Of a stretch of 62,724 nt of DNA, positions 34,472 to 42,986 are shown piece by piece. The notes beneath the pieces are model-generated. The model was not told the DNA's origin. It saw only the letters and a program-made list of their open reading frames with translations, and searched no databases. A program made the position numbers and the translations under genes. Numbering within the stretch: position 1 is the stretch's first letter; the number at the start of each line of letters is the position of its first letter. Source of the DNA: Mucilaginibacter sp. Its GTDB lineage: Bacteria > Bacteroidota > Bacteroidia > Sphingobacteriales > Sphingobacteriaceae. Where the stretch lies: NCBI GenBank assembly GCA_028288285.1, contig JAQBNZ010000155.1, positions 1 to 62,724 of the forward strand, in the 5' to 3' direction.

Positions 34472-34729
34472 CTATTCAAACTCTTCTTCATCCTCGTCTT
34501 CTTCTTCAGGTATATAATTGCCTATTGCCTGGCCAATCTGGTCAACTTCGGGATCATTGTCAAACATCGGAATTTCAGTTTCCGCATCTAATTTTAGCCA
34601 AACGTTCTCGGTATCCTTTTCTATCTTGCCAAATTCGGCCCCGGCTTTAAATATGATGTAAACGTTATCTTCTTCAGGGAAAACAGAATAAACTATTCCA
34701 TTCACTAATATGTCAAATGGGTCTTGCAT
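34472..34729 (-). CDS. Hypothetical protein with acidic tail, 85 aa
   Basis: Start chosen at ATG 34729 (MQDPFDILVNGIVYSVFPEE); an upstream in-frame codon would add 12 residues. The core looks like a small beta domain, and the last eleven residues (EEEDEDEEEFE) are nearly all acidic. There is no signal peptide. It is 36 bp upstream of the small conserved gene (34115-34435) and co-directional, so probably the two are in one transcript. Function unknown. Confidence 0.6.
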   Translation of the reverse strand: MQDPFDILVNGIVYSVFPEEDNVYIIFKAGAEFGKIEKDTENVWLKLDAETEIPMFDNDPEVDQIGQAIGNYIPEEEDEDEEEFE

Positions 34730-34797
34730 AATATACACGTATTGTAATACAGTGCAATTTACCAATTTTACAATACCTGCCTAAACGATGCAGCTAA

Positions 34798-35598
34798 TTA
34801 AATTTGCGAATAAGCAGTTGGCACCAACACGGTTGATGTTATCTTGCTCACCAGCAGGGCATCTGCATACTCTGGCACGCTGCTTATTTTTTTCCATTGC
34901 GGGTCGCCACCAAAGGCTTTCCAATGAGCATTTTTTACATCAAGATCATCAAAAGAAACCATGTAAGTTAGGTTTGGCCTTAATGGACCAATAACAGTTT
35001 CGCCCCAAAAAACAGGTTTAAAGCCCAGACGTTTAAAAATATCTATCTCACCCTGATCTGTAAACATTTCAATTTTCTTTTTACCGGCTGCTTCGCTGGC
35101 GCTTTGGTACTGACGCAATTCAAAAATCCGGGCTTTCTTTTCAGGTGCTGCTAATTTTAAAGCATGGGTAAATGATTTTAAAAGTGAGCTCTCTATACGC
35201 TCGTAAGCTGGCTCTGTAGCAGGGGCATTAAGGTAAGCTGCTCCCTTGGTGCTTAGTTCAGTGTCTTTACCAATGGTTTCAGTTATAGCATTAAAATGGG
35301 TAATGTTATTATATTGGGTAATTACATATATTTTGGTTTGCCCCGATGGATTCATTTCCGTAAAAACACCTACATGCTTTACACCTGCACGGTTAAGCGC
35401 AGGAATGGCAGCATTTTTCAGATAATCTTCAACCAGTTTTTGTTGTGTTTCGTTTTTTAAAGTATACACCCTTAACTCATAGTATTCGGCGCCTGTATTG
35501 GCTTGTTTATCAGTAGGCATAGCATTACTAACTGCGGGTATAATGGTAGCGGCAGCACTGCCTATAAGTGATGATTTTACAAATGAACGTCTTTTCAT
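34798..35598 (-). CDS. NIPSNAP-domain protein with twin-arginine signal
   Basis: The first 27 residues (MKRRSFVKSSLIGSAAATII) carry RR-x-F-x-K and a hydrophobic stretch, so export by the Tat pathway is likely. Two NIPSNAP dimeric alpha-beta-barrel halves follow: ELRVYTLKNETQQKLVEDYL (about residues 41-60) and IFELRQYQSASEAAGKKKIEMF (about 159-180). Each has the ELRxY motif. Length 266 aa is typical. Enzymatic role is unknown for this family; folded export suggests a ligand or cofactor. It is divergent from the Crp-like gene. Confidence 0.85.
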   Translation of the reverse strand: MKRRSFVKSSLIGSAAATIIPAVSNAMPTDKQANTGAEYYELRVYTLKNETQQKLVEDYLKNAAIPALNRAGVKHVGVFTEMNPSGQTKIYVITQYNNITHFNAITETIGKDTELSTKGAAYLNAPATEPAYERIESSLLKSFTHALKLAAPEKKARIFELRQYQSASEAAGKKKIEMFTDQGEIDIFKRLGFKPVFWGETVIGPLRPNLTYMVSFDDLDVKNAHWKAFGGDPQWKKISSVPEYADALLVSKITSTVLVPTAYSQI

Positions 35599-35689
35599 GG
35601 TGGATTTTTAATTGAAAAGCTAATATATGAATTGCGTGCATTTATTTAAAAAGCTTCTTTTTTAATATACTTGTAATAACATTTTATAT

Positions 35690-36271
35690 ATGGATCAGAA
35701 TCTCTTACTCGCCGGTATTGCCAAATACGTTAATCTTGATCCCGAAGAGCAAGATTACCTGATCTCTGTTCTGCATTATAAAAAAATTAAGCGCAAACAG
35801 CTTATTTTAGAGGAAGGCGACATTAACAACAAAGTAACTTTTGTTACCAGCGGCTGCCTGCGCAGTTATGCTGTTGATAAAAACGGCACCGAGCACGTAC
35901 TGCAATTTGCGCCTGCCGGCTGGTGGATAACCGATATGCGCAGTTTTACTACCGGGCAGCCTGCCCGGTTAAATATTGATGCCATTGAAGACAGTGAATA
36001 TATTTATATCCCCAAGGCTGATTTTGAAGAACTGAATACCCGTATCCCCAAGTTTGAACATTATAACAGGATAATTGGTCAAAATGCCCTTGCCACCTAC
36101 CAGCACAGGCAAATAGATAATGTAACCCTATCGGCTATGGAACGGTATGCTAATTTTTGCCAGTTATATCCATCGTTAATAAAAACCCTTCCGCAAAAAC
36201 TCGTGGCATCATATATAGGTGTTACCCCCGAGTTTTTAAGCAAGATGCTGAATACCATTATCGTTAAATAA
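35690..36271 (+). CDS. Crp/Fnr-family transcriptional regulator
   Basis: An N-terminal cyclic-nucleotide-binding-like beta roll spans about residues 25-115 (KQLILEEGDINNKVTFVTSGCLRSYAVDKNG). It lacks the Arg/Ser pair that holds cAMP, so the ligand is not evident. The C-terminal DNA-binding part is ASYIGVTPEFLSKMLNTI (about residues 172-189), the recognition helix of Crp-type HTH. At 193 aa it is normal for Bacteroidota. It precedes pirin, MhqO-like and MhqD-like genes by 109 bp and probably controls them or the divergent NIPSNAP gene. Confidence 0.85.
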   Translation: MDQNLLLAGIAKYVNLDPEEQDYLISVLHYKKIKRKQLILEEGDINNKVTFVTSGCLRSYAVDKNGTEHVLQFAPAGWWITDMRSFTTGQPARLNIDAIEDSEYIYIPKADFEELNTRIPKFEHYNRIIGQNALATYQHRQIDNVTLSAMERYANFCQLYPSLIKTLPQKLVASYIGVTPEFLSKMLNTIIVK

Positions 36272-36379
36272 ACTACCGTGTATTTCTCTTAATATACATT
36301 AAGTTTTCGTGTTAATCTACATTATTGGTGCGTGGTGGTATACCCAGTATCTTTGTTATATCAAAAAGGGGAAAGCATC

Positions 36380-37234
36380 ATGAAAAAGAAGATTCAACAC
36401 ATACTTGCTGGTCGCGAAAAACAGATCACTAAGGAAGACACTGTAAGGCAGCCATTGCCGCACATGGATTTCAGATTTGCAAATCCGTTCATTGTGTTAC
36501 ATCATATGGCCCCTAAAGATATTACGCCCAACCAGGAATTAAGGATCCATCCGCATCCGCACCGTGGCTTTGCACCTGTTACTTTCCAGCTGCAGGGCGA
36601 AGGCTATCATAAAGACAGCGCCGGGCATGACGAAACTGTAAAAGCAGGTGATGTACAATGGATGTTTGCAGGCAAAGGCATTTTGCATAGCGAAGGCCCA
36701 ACCAAAAACATGCTTGAAAAAGGAGGGGTACAGGAGTTAATTCAATTATGGATAAACGTGCCAAAGGCACATAAATGGGATGAGCCAACCTACCAATCGG
36801 CCACTAAAGAGCAACAGCCGCATGTTTTGCAGCAAGAGGGTGTTAACCTGAGGTTGGCAAGCGGTAGTTACGATGGCAAAACCGGCCCTATAAAAAGTCT
36901 TACACCGGTTATTTCTATTGTAGGCGAGATTGAACAGGGCAAGCAGGTGCAGTTTATGGCAACACCCGGTTATTGGACATTGTTGTACATAGCCAAAGGC
37001 CGTGTAAACATTAATCAGGAAACTATAGAGCAATATAACCTGGTGGTTTTTGAAAAGGATAATGAAGAGGTTATACTAACCGCCGAAAAAGATACGCAGA
37101 TACTGTTTCTTTCTGCCGAGCCAATTGATGAGCCTGTGGCTGCAAAGGACAATTTTGTAATGAACACTGCCGAAGAAACTAATCAGGCTATAGAAGATTA
37201 TAAAAACGGCGTGTTCGGCAGCCTAAGCTTTTAA
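36380..37234 (+). CDS. Pirin-family cupin protein
   Basis: Bicupin protein with the metal-binding segment HPHPHRGFAPVTFQLQGEGYHKDS (His of HPHPHRGF). It is preceded by the usual PLPHMDFRFANPFIVLHHM, and the C-terminal cupin ends near DEPVAAKDNFVMNT. Bacterial pirins often show quercetinase activity or act in redox stress. The start MKKKIQHILAGREK at 36380 has a purine-rich AAAAAGGGGAAAG upstream; a GTG at 36332 would only add 16 residues. It is followed after 40 bp by the ring-cleaving dioxygenase gene, making a small stress operon. Confidence 0.9.
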   Translation: MKKKIQHILAGREKQITKEDTVRQPLPHMDFRFANPFIVLHHMAPKDITPNQELRIHPHPHRGFAPVTFQLQGEGYHKDSAGHDETVKAGDVQWMFAGKGILHSEGPTKNMLEKGGVQELIQLWINVPKAHKWDEPTYQSATKEQQPHVLQQEGVNLRLASGSYDGKTGPIKSLTPVISIVGEIEQGKQVQFMATPGYWTLLYIAKGRVNINQETIEQYNLVVFEKDNEEVILTAEKDTQILFLSAEPIDEPVAAKDNFVMNTAEETNQAIEDYKNGVFGSLSF

Positions 37235-37274
37235 TAAATTAACTAAATACACAAACTAAATAATATACAACATC

Positions 37275-38210
37275 ATGGAAAATACTGTAAACGGAATACA
37301 CCATATAACAGCAATAGCAGGCAACGCTAAACGTAATTATGATTTTTATACAAACATATTGGGACTTCGTTTGGTGAAAAAGACTGTCAATTTTGACGAT
37401 CCTGAAACCTATCATTTATATTATGGCGATAAACAGGGTACACCCGGAACTATCTTAACCTTTTTCCCATGGGAGAACATTACTGCCGGCAGGAGAGGTG
37501 CAAGGCAGGCTACCGAAATAGGCTACTCAGTACCTGAAAATAGTTTTGACTTTTGGATCAATCGTTTTGAGAAGCATAACGTTACCTATAACAAAGTAGC
37601 CGAGAAGTTTGACGAGAAATACTTGACTTTTTTAGATCCAGATGGTTTAAAATTGGAATTTATAGCAGGCAAAGCAACTGATACCCGCTTACCCTGGGAA
37701 ACTGATGAGGTTAAGGCCGAAAATGCTACCAAAGGGTTTTATAATGTAACCATCACCACTAATAAAATGCAACCTACTGCAGATATTCTTACTAATGTGT
37801 TTGGCTACCGTTTATTGGAGCAGCATGTTAACCGTTACCGCTTTATAACTGATGCAGTAGAAGGTGCCAATATTATCGACCTGGTTGAAGTAGCTGGTGA
37901 GGTTGCCGGGCATGTAGCTGGTGGCTCGGTTCACCACGTTGCTTTTAGAGTGAAAAACGAAGAGGTGTTAATGCAGTACCGTGATAAAATAGCAGCTTTA
38001 GGCTTAAACATTACAGATAAGATAGATCGTAACTATTTCTTCTCTTTATACTTTCGCGAACCGGGAGGTGTACTGTTTGAATTGGCTACTGATAACCCTG
38101 GCTTTAGCGTTGATGAGCCGGTAGAAGAATTAGGTACACACTTAAAACTGCCTGCACAGTATGAACAATACCGCAGCAGTTTAGAAACTACTTTACCAAA
38201 ATTGAGTTAA
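37275..38210 (+). CDS. MhqO-like VOC-family ring-cleaving dioxygenase
   Basis: A two-domain vicinal-oxygen-chelate protein. The first metal ligand is in GIHHITAIAGNAKRNYDFYT (residues 7-26), VVHHVAF-like ligands are in SVHHVAFRVKNEEVLMQYRD, and a final Glu is in VLFELATDNPGF. Fe(II)-dependent cleavage of hydroquinones is the known activity of Bacillus MhqO. At 311 aa it is full length. It is encoded four bases before the hydrolase gene, as mhqO is grouped with mhqD in Bacillus. Confidence 0.88.
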   Translation: MENTVNGIHHITAIAGNAKRNYDFYTNILGLRLVKKTVNFDDPETYHLYYGDKQGTPGTILTFFPWENITAGRRGARQATEIGYSVPENSFDFWINRFEKHNVTYNKVAEKFDEKYLTFLDPDGLKLEFIAGKATDTRLPWETDEVKAENATKGFYNVTITTNKMQPTADILTNVFGYRLLEQHVNRYRFITDAVEGANIIDLVEVAGEVAGHVAGGSVHHVAFRVKNEEVLMQYRDKIAALGLNITDKIDRNYFFSLYFREPGGVLFELATDNPGFSVDEPVEELGTHLKLPAQYEQYRSSLETTLPKLS

Positions 38211-38214
38211 TGAA

Positions 38215-38838
38215 ATGTATAAACACAGCAAACAAATAAGCATTGGCGGTATACTAGTCGCCAATGCAAAAGCTGCATTAATAATGATACATGGCAGGGG
38301 CGCATCTGCTGATGATATTATTCGGTTGGCAAGCCAGTTAAATGTACAGGACATGGCTTTGTATGCACCGCAGGCTACCAATAACAGCTGGTATCCATAC
38401 AGTTTTATGGCACCTGTTAAGGAGAACGAGCCGGCGTTAAGCTCTGCTTTAGATGTGATTAACCAGGTGGTTGTGCAGACCGTTGCAGATGGCATTAGTG
38501 AGGACAAAATATATTTTCTGGGCTTTTCGCAGGGGGCATGTTTAACTTTGGAATACATTGCCCGCAATGCTAAACGTTTTGGTGGTGCAGTAGCATTTAC
38601 CGGCGGATTGATAGGTGAGAAGTTAGAACTTAAAAATTACACAGGCGATTTTGCAGGCACTCCTGTTTTGATCACAACGGGCGACCCTGATACGCATGTG
38701 CCATTAAGCAGGGTTAATGAAAGTGTTGACGTGTTAAAAGGCTTAAATGCTAATGTTACCTTAAAAGTTTACAAAGGCAGGCCGCATACTATTAGCTTTG
38801 AGGAATTGAGTTTGGCTAATAAATATATATTTTTATGA
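38215..38838 (+). CDS. MhqD-like alpha/beta-hydrolase (carboxylesterase)
   Basis: A serine hydrolase of the phospholipase/carboxylesterase type. The oxyanion segment is MIHGRGASADD (about residues 24-34). The nucleophile Ser105 is in FLGFSQGACLTLEYIAR, with Asp157 or Asp159 in TGDPDTHVP and His191 in GRPHTISFEE. At 207 aa it is normal. It probably acts after the ring-cleaving dioxygenase on quinone-derived esters or lactones. Its stop overlaps the start of a 22-codon ORF as ATGA. Confidence 0.88.
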   Translation: MYKHSKQISIGGILVANAKAALIMIHGRGASADDIIRLASQLNVQDMALYAPQATNNSWYPYSFMAPVKENEPALSSALDVINQVVVQTVADGISEDKIYFLGFSQGACLTLEYIARNAKRFGGAVAFTGGLIGEKLELKNYTGDFAGTPVLITTGDPDTHVPLSRVNESVDVLKGLNANVTLKVYKGRPHTISFEELSLANKYIFL

Positions 38839-38903
38839 AAAAACTGATAGATTACCTGCTGGCATTCTGGACATCCCGTCAATTTAAAAAAGTGAAAAAA
38901 TGA
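38835..38903 (+). CDS. Tiny translationally coupled ORF, 22 aa
   Basis: The frame starts MKKLIDYLLAFWTSRQ and ends in a Lys-rich tail. The start overlaps the upstream hydrolase stop (ATGA at 38835-38838), and its stop overlaps the next ATG (ATGA at 38900-38903). This double coupling and the amphipathic, basic composition suggest a real small membrane-associated peptide, or just a translational relay between two genes. Unrecognised. Confidence 0.45.
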   Translation: MKKLIDYLLAFWTSRQFKKVKK

Positions 38904-39184
38904 ATTTTGCAGATATCGAATTAAAAAACAACGAAGCCATACACAACTTTGAACTGTTTGTGAATGGGCTCCGCGCTTTTATAGATTATAAAACAAAGGA
39001 TAATAAAATATACCTGATACATACTGAAGTGCCTGCCGAATTAAAGGGAATGGGTGTTGCCGAAGCTTTGGTAGAAAAAACCTTTAATTACATAGAGCAG
39101 CATCAGCTAAAAATGGTGCCTTTATGCAGTTACATTCAGATTTTTTTAAAGCGCCACCCCGAGTGGAACCGTTTAGTGGCATAA
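38900..39184 (+). CDS. Small GNAT-family N-acetyltransferase (YjdJ/CG type)
   Basis: 94 aa. It opens with ELKNNEAIHNFELFVNGLRAFIDY and has the CoA-binding loop in IYLIHTEVPAELKGMGVAEALVEKT (ELKGMGVA at about residues 52-59). LVPLCSYIQIFLKRHPEW follows the pattern VPxCxYIxxFLxRHPE. This is the compact type whose substrate is unknown. It is the last gene of the stress run, coupled to the tiny ORF before it. Confidence 0.85.
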   Translation: MNFADIELKNNEAIHNFELFVNGLRAFIDYKTKDNKIYLIHTEVPAELKGMGVAEALVEKTFNYIEQHQLKMVPLCSYIQIFLKRHPEWNRLVA

Positions 39185-39194
39185 TGCTTTATTG

Positions 39195-39220
39195 TAGAGA
39201 CACAATATTTTGTGTCTCTA
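39195..39220. repeat. REP-like palindrome, copy 1
   Basis: TAGAGACACAA at 39195-39205 pairs with TTGTGTCTCTA at 39210-39220 around a TATT loop. It belongs to a family of three related hairpins here, with stem differences that keep pairing (A-T here where the third copy has G-C). Confidence 0.85.
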
Positions 39221-39233
39221 ATTATACAAGCGG

Positions 39234-39255
39234 GAGATGCAAAATATTGCGTCTC
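39234..39255. repeat. REP-like palindrome, copy 2
   Basis: GAGATGCAA at 39234-39242 pairs with TTGCGTCTC at 39247-39255 (one U-G) around AATA. Related to the copies on both sides. Confidence 0.85.
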
Positions 39256-39279
39256 TACATTAATTTGGGTTACATGCGG

Positions 39280-39301
39280 GAGACGCAAAATGTTGCGTCT
39301 C
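39280..39301. repeat. REP-like palindrome, copy 3
   Basis: GAGACGCAA at 39280-39288 pairs with TTGCGTCTC at 39293-39301 around AATG. It lies 13 bp before the stop codon of the convergent GAF-protein gene, so the set may also end transcription from both sides. Confidence 0.85.
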
Positions 39302-39314
39302 TACGTTCATTAAT

Positions 39315-41696
39315 TTAAGAAGCCAAATAAACACTATCTTTTATTTGCTCCAGCATTTCGGTATAAGTGTAGAGTTTCCTTTCTGACAAAATTTCATACG
39401 ATATTCTTACCCGCAATGCTTTTAAACCTGATACTCCTTGCAAGTCTTCTACATCCAGCATATCTATACCCTCTTCCAGCATTTTTTTGGATTGCAAGAA
39501 GTGGATATATTTTCTGTATTGCTTCTCATCTTCTTTGTTGGAATAAATTATAGTTAGCTTACCGGTAGCTGTAATACGTTCGGTGGTGTTTTTTATAAAA
39601 GCCTTGTCTATTCGCTTTTTTACAATTTCAAAACGGGCATTGTAGGTTCCATCCACATCAAAACGTTTTTCATCCATCCTAAACCTGATGGATATTGGCG
39701 AACTAAATGCCAGTATCAACGAGGTAACATCAAGCGGATAGGGCAGCGTGTCTTTAACACGGTTATGCTCATACTCCATTTGGCATAGCACCTGTATTTG
39801 CCATAAGCGCAGGTTGTACAAATCTGTTACATCAAATGTCCGGTTAAGTGTAATTGACTGCCCAATGTATAAATTATGCTCAACACCATCTGTTTTAAAA
39901 CGTTCATAATAATGCGGGAATGATATTTGTGCTTTGGTTTGCCAGCGATCAAGCAAGGTGGTCATTTTTTCGTTAATGATAGCCACCGTTGTTTCATACA
40001 TTTTACGGTGCTCATGAAATTCGCCGGTTTGGCCCGTTTCTAACAAATACTCATTTACCGCGGGTGCATCAGCAAGTTGCTGTTCAACAGCTTTTTTTAA
40101 TAACGGGTTAATGTGAATATCCAGATAGTTTTCAATTAACTGTTCAGTATCGGCCTGTAATGGCATTTGCAAATCTGCAGCCATTGATCTCAGGTTTTCA
40201 ATCCATTTTAGGGGCAAAGCATCATTAAAATAAGGCTGTAGTTTTTCAAGCAACGGGATAAGCGCATTTAGCTGACCCTTTAAATCAAGCTGTACGCTTA
40301 GGTTGCGAGTATCTGATGATCCCTTAATGTCTATTTGCCCGTATAAAGCATGAACATCTTTAAAAGTTACTTCTTTAAGGGTATAATCTTTATCCTGCCT
40401 GTGAAACTCTATATATTTAATTGCCTCTCTCTGAAATTTCCAGTAAACACTCGGGTGAATAGTAGTATATTCTTTTTGTATTACCGCACGTACCTGGTTT
40501 ATCATGTAGGCATACTGTCTTTCAATAGTATCTGTTATGAAAGGCATTACAATTTCCAACCGGTTTGCATTAATGCTGTTCAAATGATTTTGGTGGATGG
40601 AAACCAGTTCAATTATACCCAGTAAATGATCGTGTTTAACAACGGGGGCAAGTATAAAGCTTTGTATTCCTTCGTCATTAAAACGTTGTGCTAAAATATT
40701 ACTGGGCTCTTTCTTCAGATATTTTTTAACATCTGATATCGTAAAATACACTTTCTTATCCACCAGGTCGGCAAACTCCTTTACACACATCATGTTAGTG
40801 CACAATTCTTCTTTTTGCCCGGATAGCAGATAGCTTTTTAACTTGTGGTTGAATGTAGCTAAACCAAACTTATTCTCGTCTGGATTATAGTTGGTAAAAC
40901 CTATCTTTAAATCGGACAGGCGAAATATAGATTTGAATACCGATAGTATATTTTCATACACATCATCGTTATAAGGGGCGCCAAGCAAGGTACCTTTTAA
41001 GGTAGATACTGCGTTCTCAACCGTAATATCAACCAGGCTTATTAAAGCAAAGCCTTTGAGCGTCCAACTACCAATCGGGAATAGTCGCATCCACAAATCA
41101 AGATCATCAAAGTTATCTCTTAACAGGTCAATATCTTCAATTGTAAGCTTTACTGCTTTTTCTGTGGGAATAATTTCCAAAAAATCCGCATTATATAATA
41201 TACGGTAGTGTTTTATTATACCACTGGCAGTGGGGATGTCATAAAAAAATGGTTTAGAAAAGTCAAAATGCTCGTCGTAAAAGTCTGCCAATATTAAACA
41301 GCAGCTAAGCACGTATAACTGATGTTCGCTAAAATCTCTTATACCGATGTCAAACTCTGGTCCGGCATCACTCAGAATTTTTTGGAAACGTTTGGTTGGA
41401 TTAACAAGGAAATCCTGGAAAGGAACAGTGATCGCCTTTATTTCGTTTTCGGTTAATGCTTCAGGAAAAAGGTCTGATAAGAGATGCTTTATAACTTCAG
41501 AATTTTCTTGTAATTGAATAATGTTATCAATTCCATCCCTTAATTCCGGATGAGGTTCAACCTCTTTAAGTAAGGTTTTGGCCTGTTCTGCACGATACCC
41601 TGTTTGCGTAGCAGCCACTTCCTCATAATGCTCAATTAACTTGTTAAATGAGATACAAAGATTAAAAGGCGTTTTTGAAAACTTATTCAGATTCAT
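39315..41696 (-). CDS. Large GAF-domain-containing hypothetical protein
   Basis: A 793-residue soluble protein without signal peptide. The part from about residue 245 to 390 (LSVFKSIFRLSDLKIGF, then FILAPVVKHDHLLGIIELVSIH) looks like a GAF sensor domain: KKVYFTISDVKKYL and LLGIIELVS are typical of its last strands. The N-terminal 200 residues and the long C-terminal region (about 400-793) are mostly helical and not recognised. No kinase, cyclase or phosphodiesterase motif is seen. It follows the DisA-like gene by 39 bp in the same direction, which suggests joint action. Confidence 0.65.
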   Translation of the reverse strand: MNLNKFSKTPFNLCISFNKLIEHYEEVAATQTGYRAEQAKTLLKEVEPHPELRDGIDNIIQLQENSEVIKHLLSDLFPEALTENEIKAITVPFQDFLVNPTKRFQKILSDAGPEFDIGIRDFSEHQLYVLSCCLILADFYDEHFDFSKPFFYDIPTASGIIKHYRILYNADFLEIIPTEKAVKLTIEDIDLLRDNFDDLDLWMRLFPIGSWTLKGFALISLVDITVENAVSTLKGTLLGAPYNDDVYENILSVFKSIFRLSDLKIGFTNYNPDENKFGLATFNHKLKSYLLSGQKEELCTNMMCVKEFADLVDKKVYFTISDVKKYLKKEPSNILAQRFNDEGIQSFILAPVVKHDHLLGIIELVSIHQNHLNSINANRLEIVMPFITDTIERQYAYMINQVRAVIQKEYTTIHPSVYWKFQREAIKYIEFHRQDKDYTLKEVTFKDVHALYGQIDIKGSSDTRNLSVQLDLKGQLNALIPLLEKLQPYFNDALPLKWIENLRSMAADLQMPLQADTEQLIENYLDIHINPLLKKAVEQQLADAPAVNEYLLETGQTGEFHEHRKMYETTVAIINEKMTTLLDRWQTKAQISFPHYYERFKTDGVEHNLYIGQSITLNRTFDVTDLYNLRLWQIQVLCQMEYEHNRVKDTLPYPLDVTSLILAFSSPISIRFRMDEKRFDVDGTYNARFEIVKKRIDKAFIKNTTERITATGKLTIIYSNKEDEKQYRKYIHFLQSKKMLEEGIDMLDVEDLQGVSGLKALRVRISYEILSERKLYTYTEMLEQIKDSVYLAS

Positions 41697-41735
41697 AGCC
41701 TAACGATTTATATAAATATAGGTTTAAATCATTTA

Positions 41736-42878
41736 TTATAAAAGTAACACATCTATGCGGTGGGCATGCACTATGTTCAACTGTTCTGACCATGCAAAAA
41801 CCGTAAACTGGCCATCCTGTGAGGCTACCAGCGCTACCGCATCATGCTGGTCACTTACAAACTGTGCAGCCGCTAAATGCCGGGTTCCTCCGCTTTGTGC
41901 AGGGTGTATTTTTACAGCCTTTCCTTCGGCAATGGGTTCTGTAAATATAATCTGTCCTACGGGGACACTATTCTCGGGCCTGCCAACTTTTACACCAAAT
42001 GCTAAAAGATCATACTGTTTGGTAATAATAGTAGCACCGTCAACAGCGGTAAAACCACCAATAAGATCAATAGCCTCCAGCAGATCTTCCTGCCACTGTA
42101 GTTTATTCTTTTCTTTATCGCTCAGGTTTAACAATTCTGATATAGCACTGTAAGCGGGTGTTACCGGGTATTTAATTGGTTGTACAATTGATTGTTCCCA
42201 ATCACAGTTATCTGGCGGAACAATTAATACCAACCCACCACGCTTATGAACCCGCATAGAAGCCGCAAGTTGTACCAGTACGTTAAATGACTCGCCGATG
42301 AACGATGGTAAAGGCATATTCTCTAATGACGAAAGAAGCGAAGGACAGTCGGCAATACCCATGGTTACCTCATCCAATACCTTTATCTGATCGCCTTGTA
42401 GTACAGCAATGTTAACAAATTTGCCAAAGCCACCCACCCGGCGATGTTTAATAACCAGTAAACCTGGTTCAATCACCTCCAAAACAAAACAAACTGCAGG
42501 TATGCTATGTGTGGTACCCCAAATAAAAATATCGTCGCCTTCTGGCCAAACCCCTATATGTATGCCGGGCTGTTCAACAGCTGGTGCCAGTTTAATAAGG
42601 TTTTGCGGTGTTAACCTAAGCTTTTGTCCAAATATGAGTGGCCTGTCTGATTGATCGGGTTGCAACAGAGCCAATGATACAGTTGGCGAATGTCCTTCTT
42701 CCCGGCGCAGGCTTGCCCAAAAAGCAATATCAATAACAGCTTCAATAATGGTGCTGTTAGGTGCGGTTGCTAAATTTTCATCTTTAAGCGAACCGACAGC
42801 TAATAAATGCTTTGTGAAATGAGCCTCAATAGTTGGAGCCACCATACGAGCTGGAAGGTAGGTAGGTTCGGATAACAT
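41736..42878 (-). CDS. DisA-N-like (DACNV-type) putative nucleotide-sensor protein
   Basis: The C-terminal part carries the two signatures of the diadenylate-cyclase fold: DGA at residues 280-282 (FTAVDGATIITKQYDLLAFGV) and GGTRHLAAAQF at 330-340, corresponding to the DGA and RHR-type motifs of DisA. The canonical second Arg of RHR is Leu here, so cyclase activity is doubtful. The N-terminal about 250 residues (LPARMVAPTIEAHFTKHL, IHIGVWPEGDDIFIWGTTH) match the architecture I recall as the probable sensor domain DACNV. At 380 aa there is no membrane segment. It probably binds or makes a nucleotide signal and works with the GAF protein encoded next. Confidence 0.65.
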   Translation of the reverse strand: MLSEPTYLPARMVAPTIEAHFTKHLLAVGSLKDENLATAPNSTIIEAVIDIAFWASLRREEGHSPTVSLALLQPDQSDRPLIFGQKLRLTPQNLIKLAPAVEQPGIHIGVWPEGDDIFIWGTTHSIPAVCFVLEVIEPGLLVIKHRRVGGFGKFVNIAVLQGDQIKVLDEVTMGIADCPSLLSSLENMPLPSFIGESFNVLVQLAASMRVHKRGGLVLIVPPDNCDWEQSIVQPIKYPVTPAYSAISELLNLSDKEKNKLQWQEDLLEAIDLIGGFTAVDGATIITKQYDLLAFGVKVGRPENSVPVGQIIFTEPIAEGKAVKIHPAQSGGTRHLAAAQFVSDQHDAVALVASQDGQFTVFAWSEQLNIVHAHRIDVLLL

Positions 42879-42986
42879 CGATCTATTAATTTAATATACA
42901 ATAATACTTAATTTGCAGGCATTAGACTATACAATTTGTACTTATAAGTTAATTAAAGTGTACAACGCGGTACAACTCTTTTATAC

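Noticed and set aside
34115..34729. Toxin-antitoxin pair from two adjacent small genes
   Set aside because: Neither protein shows a toxin fold or DNA-binding motif, and the gap is 36 bp without overlap.
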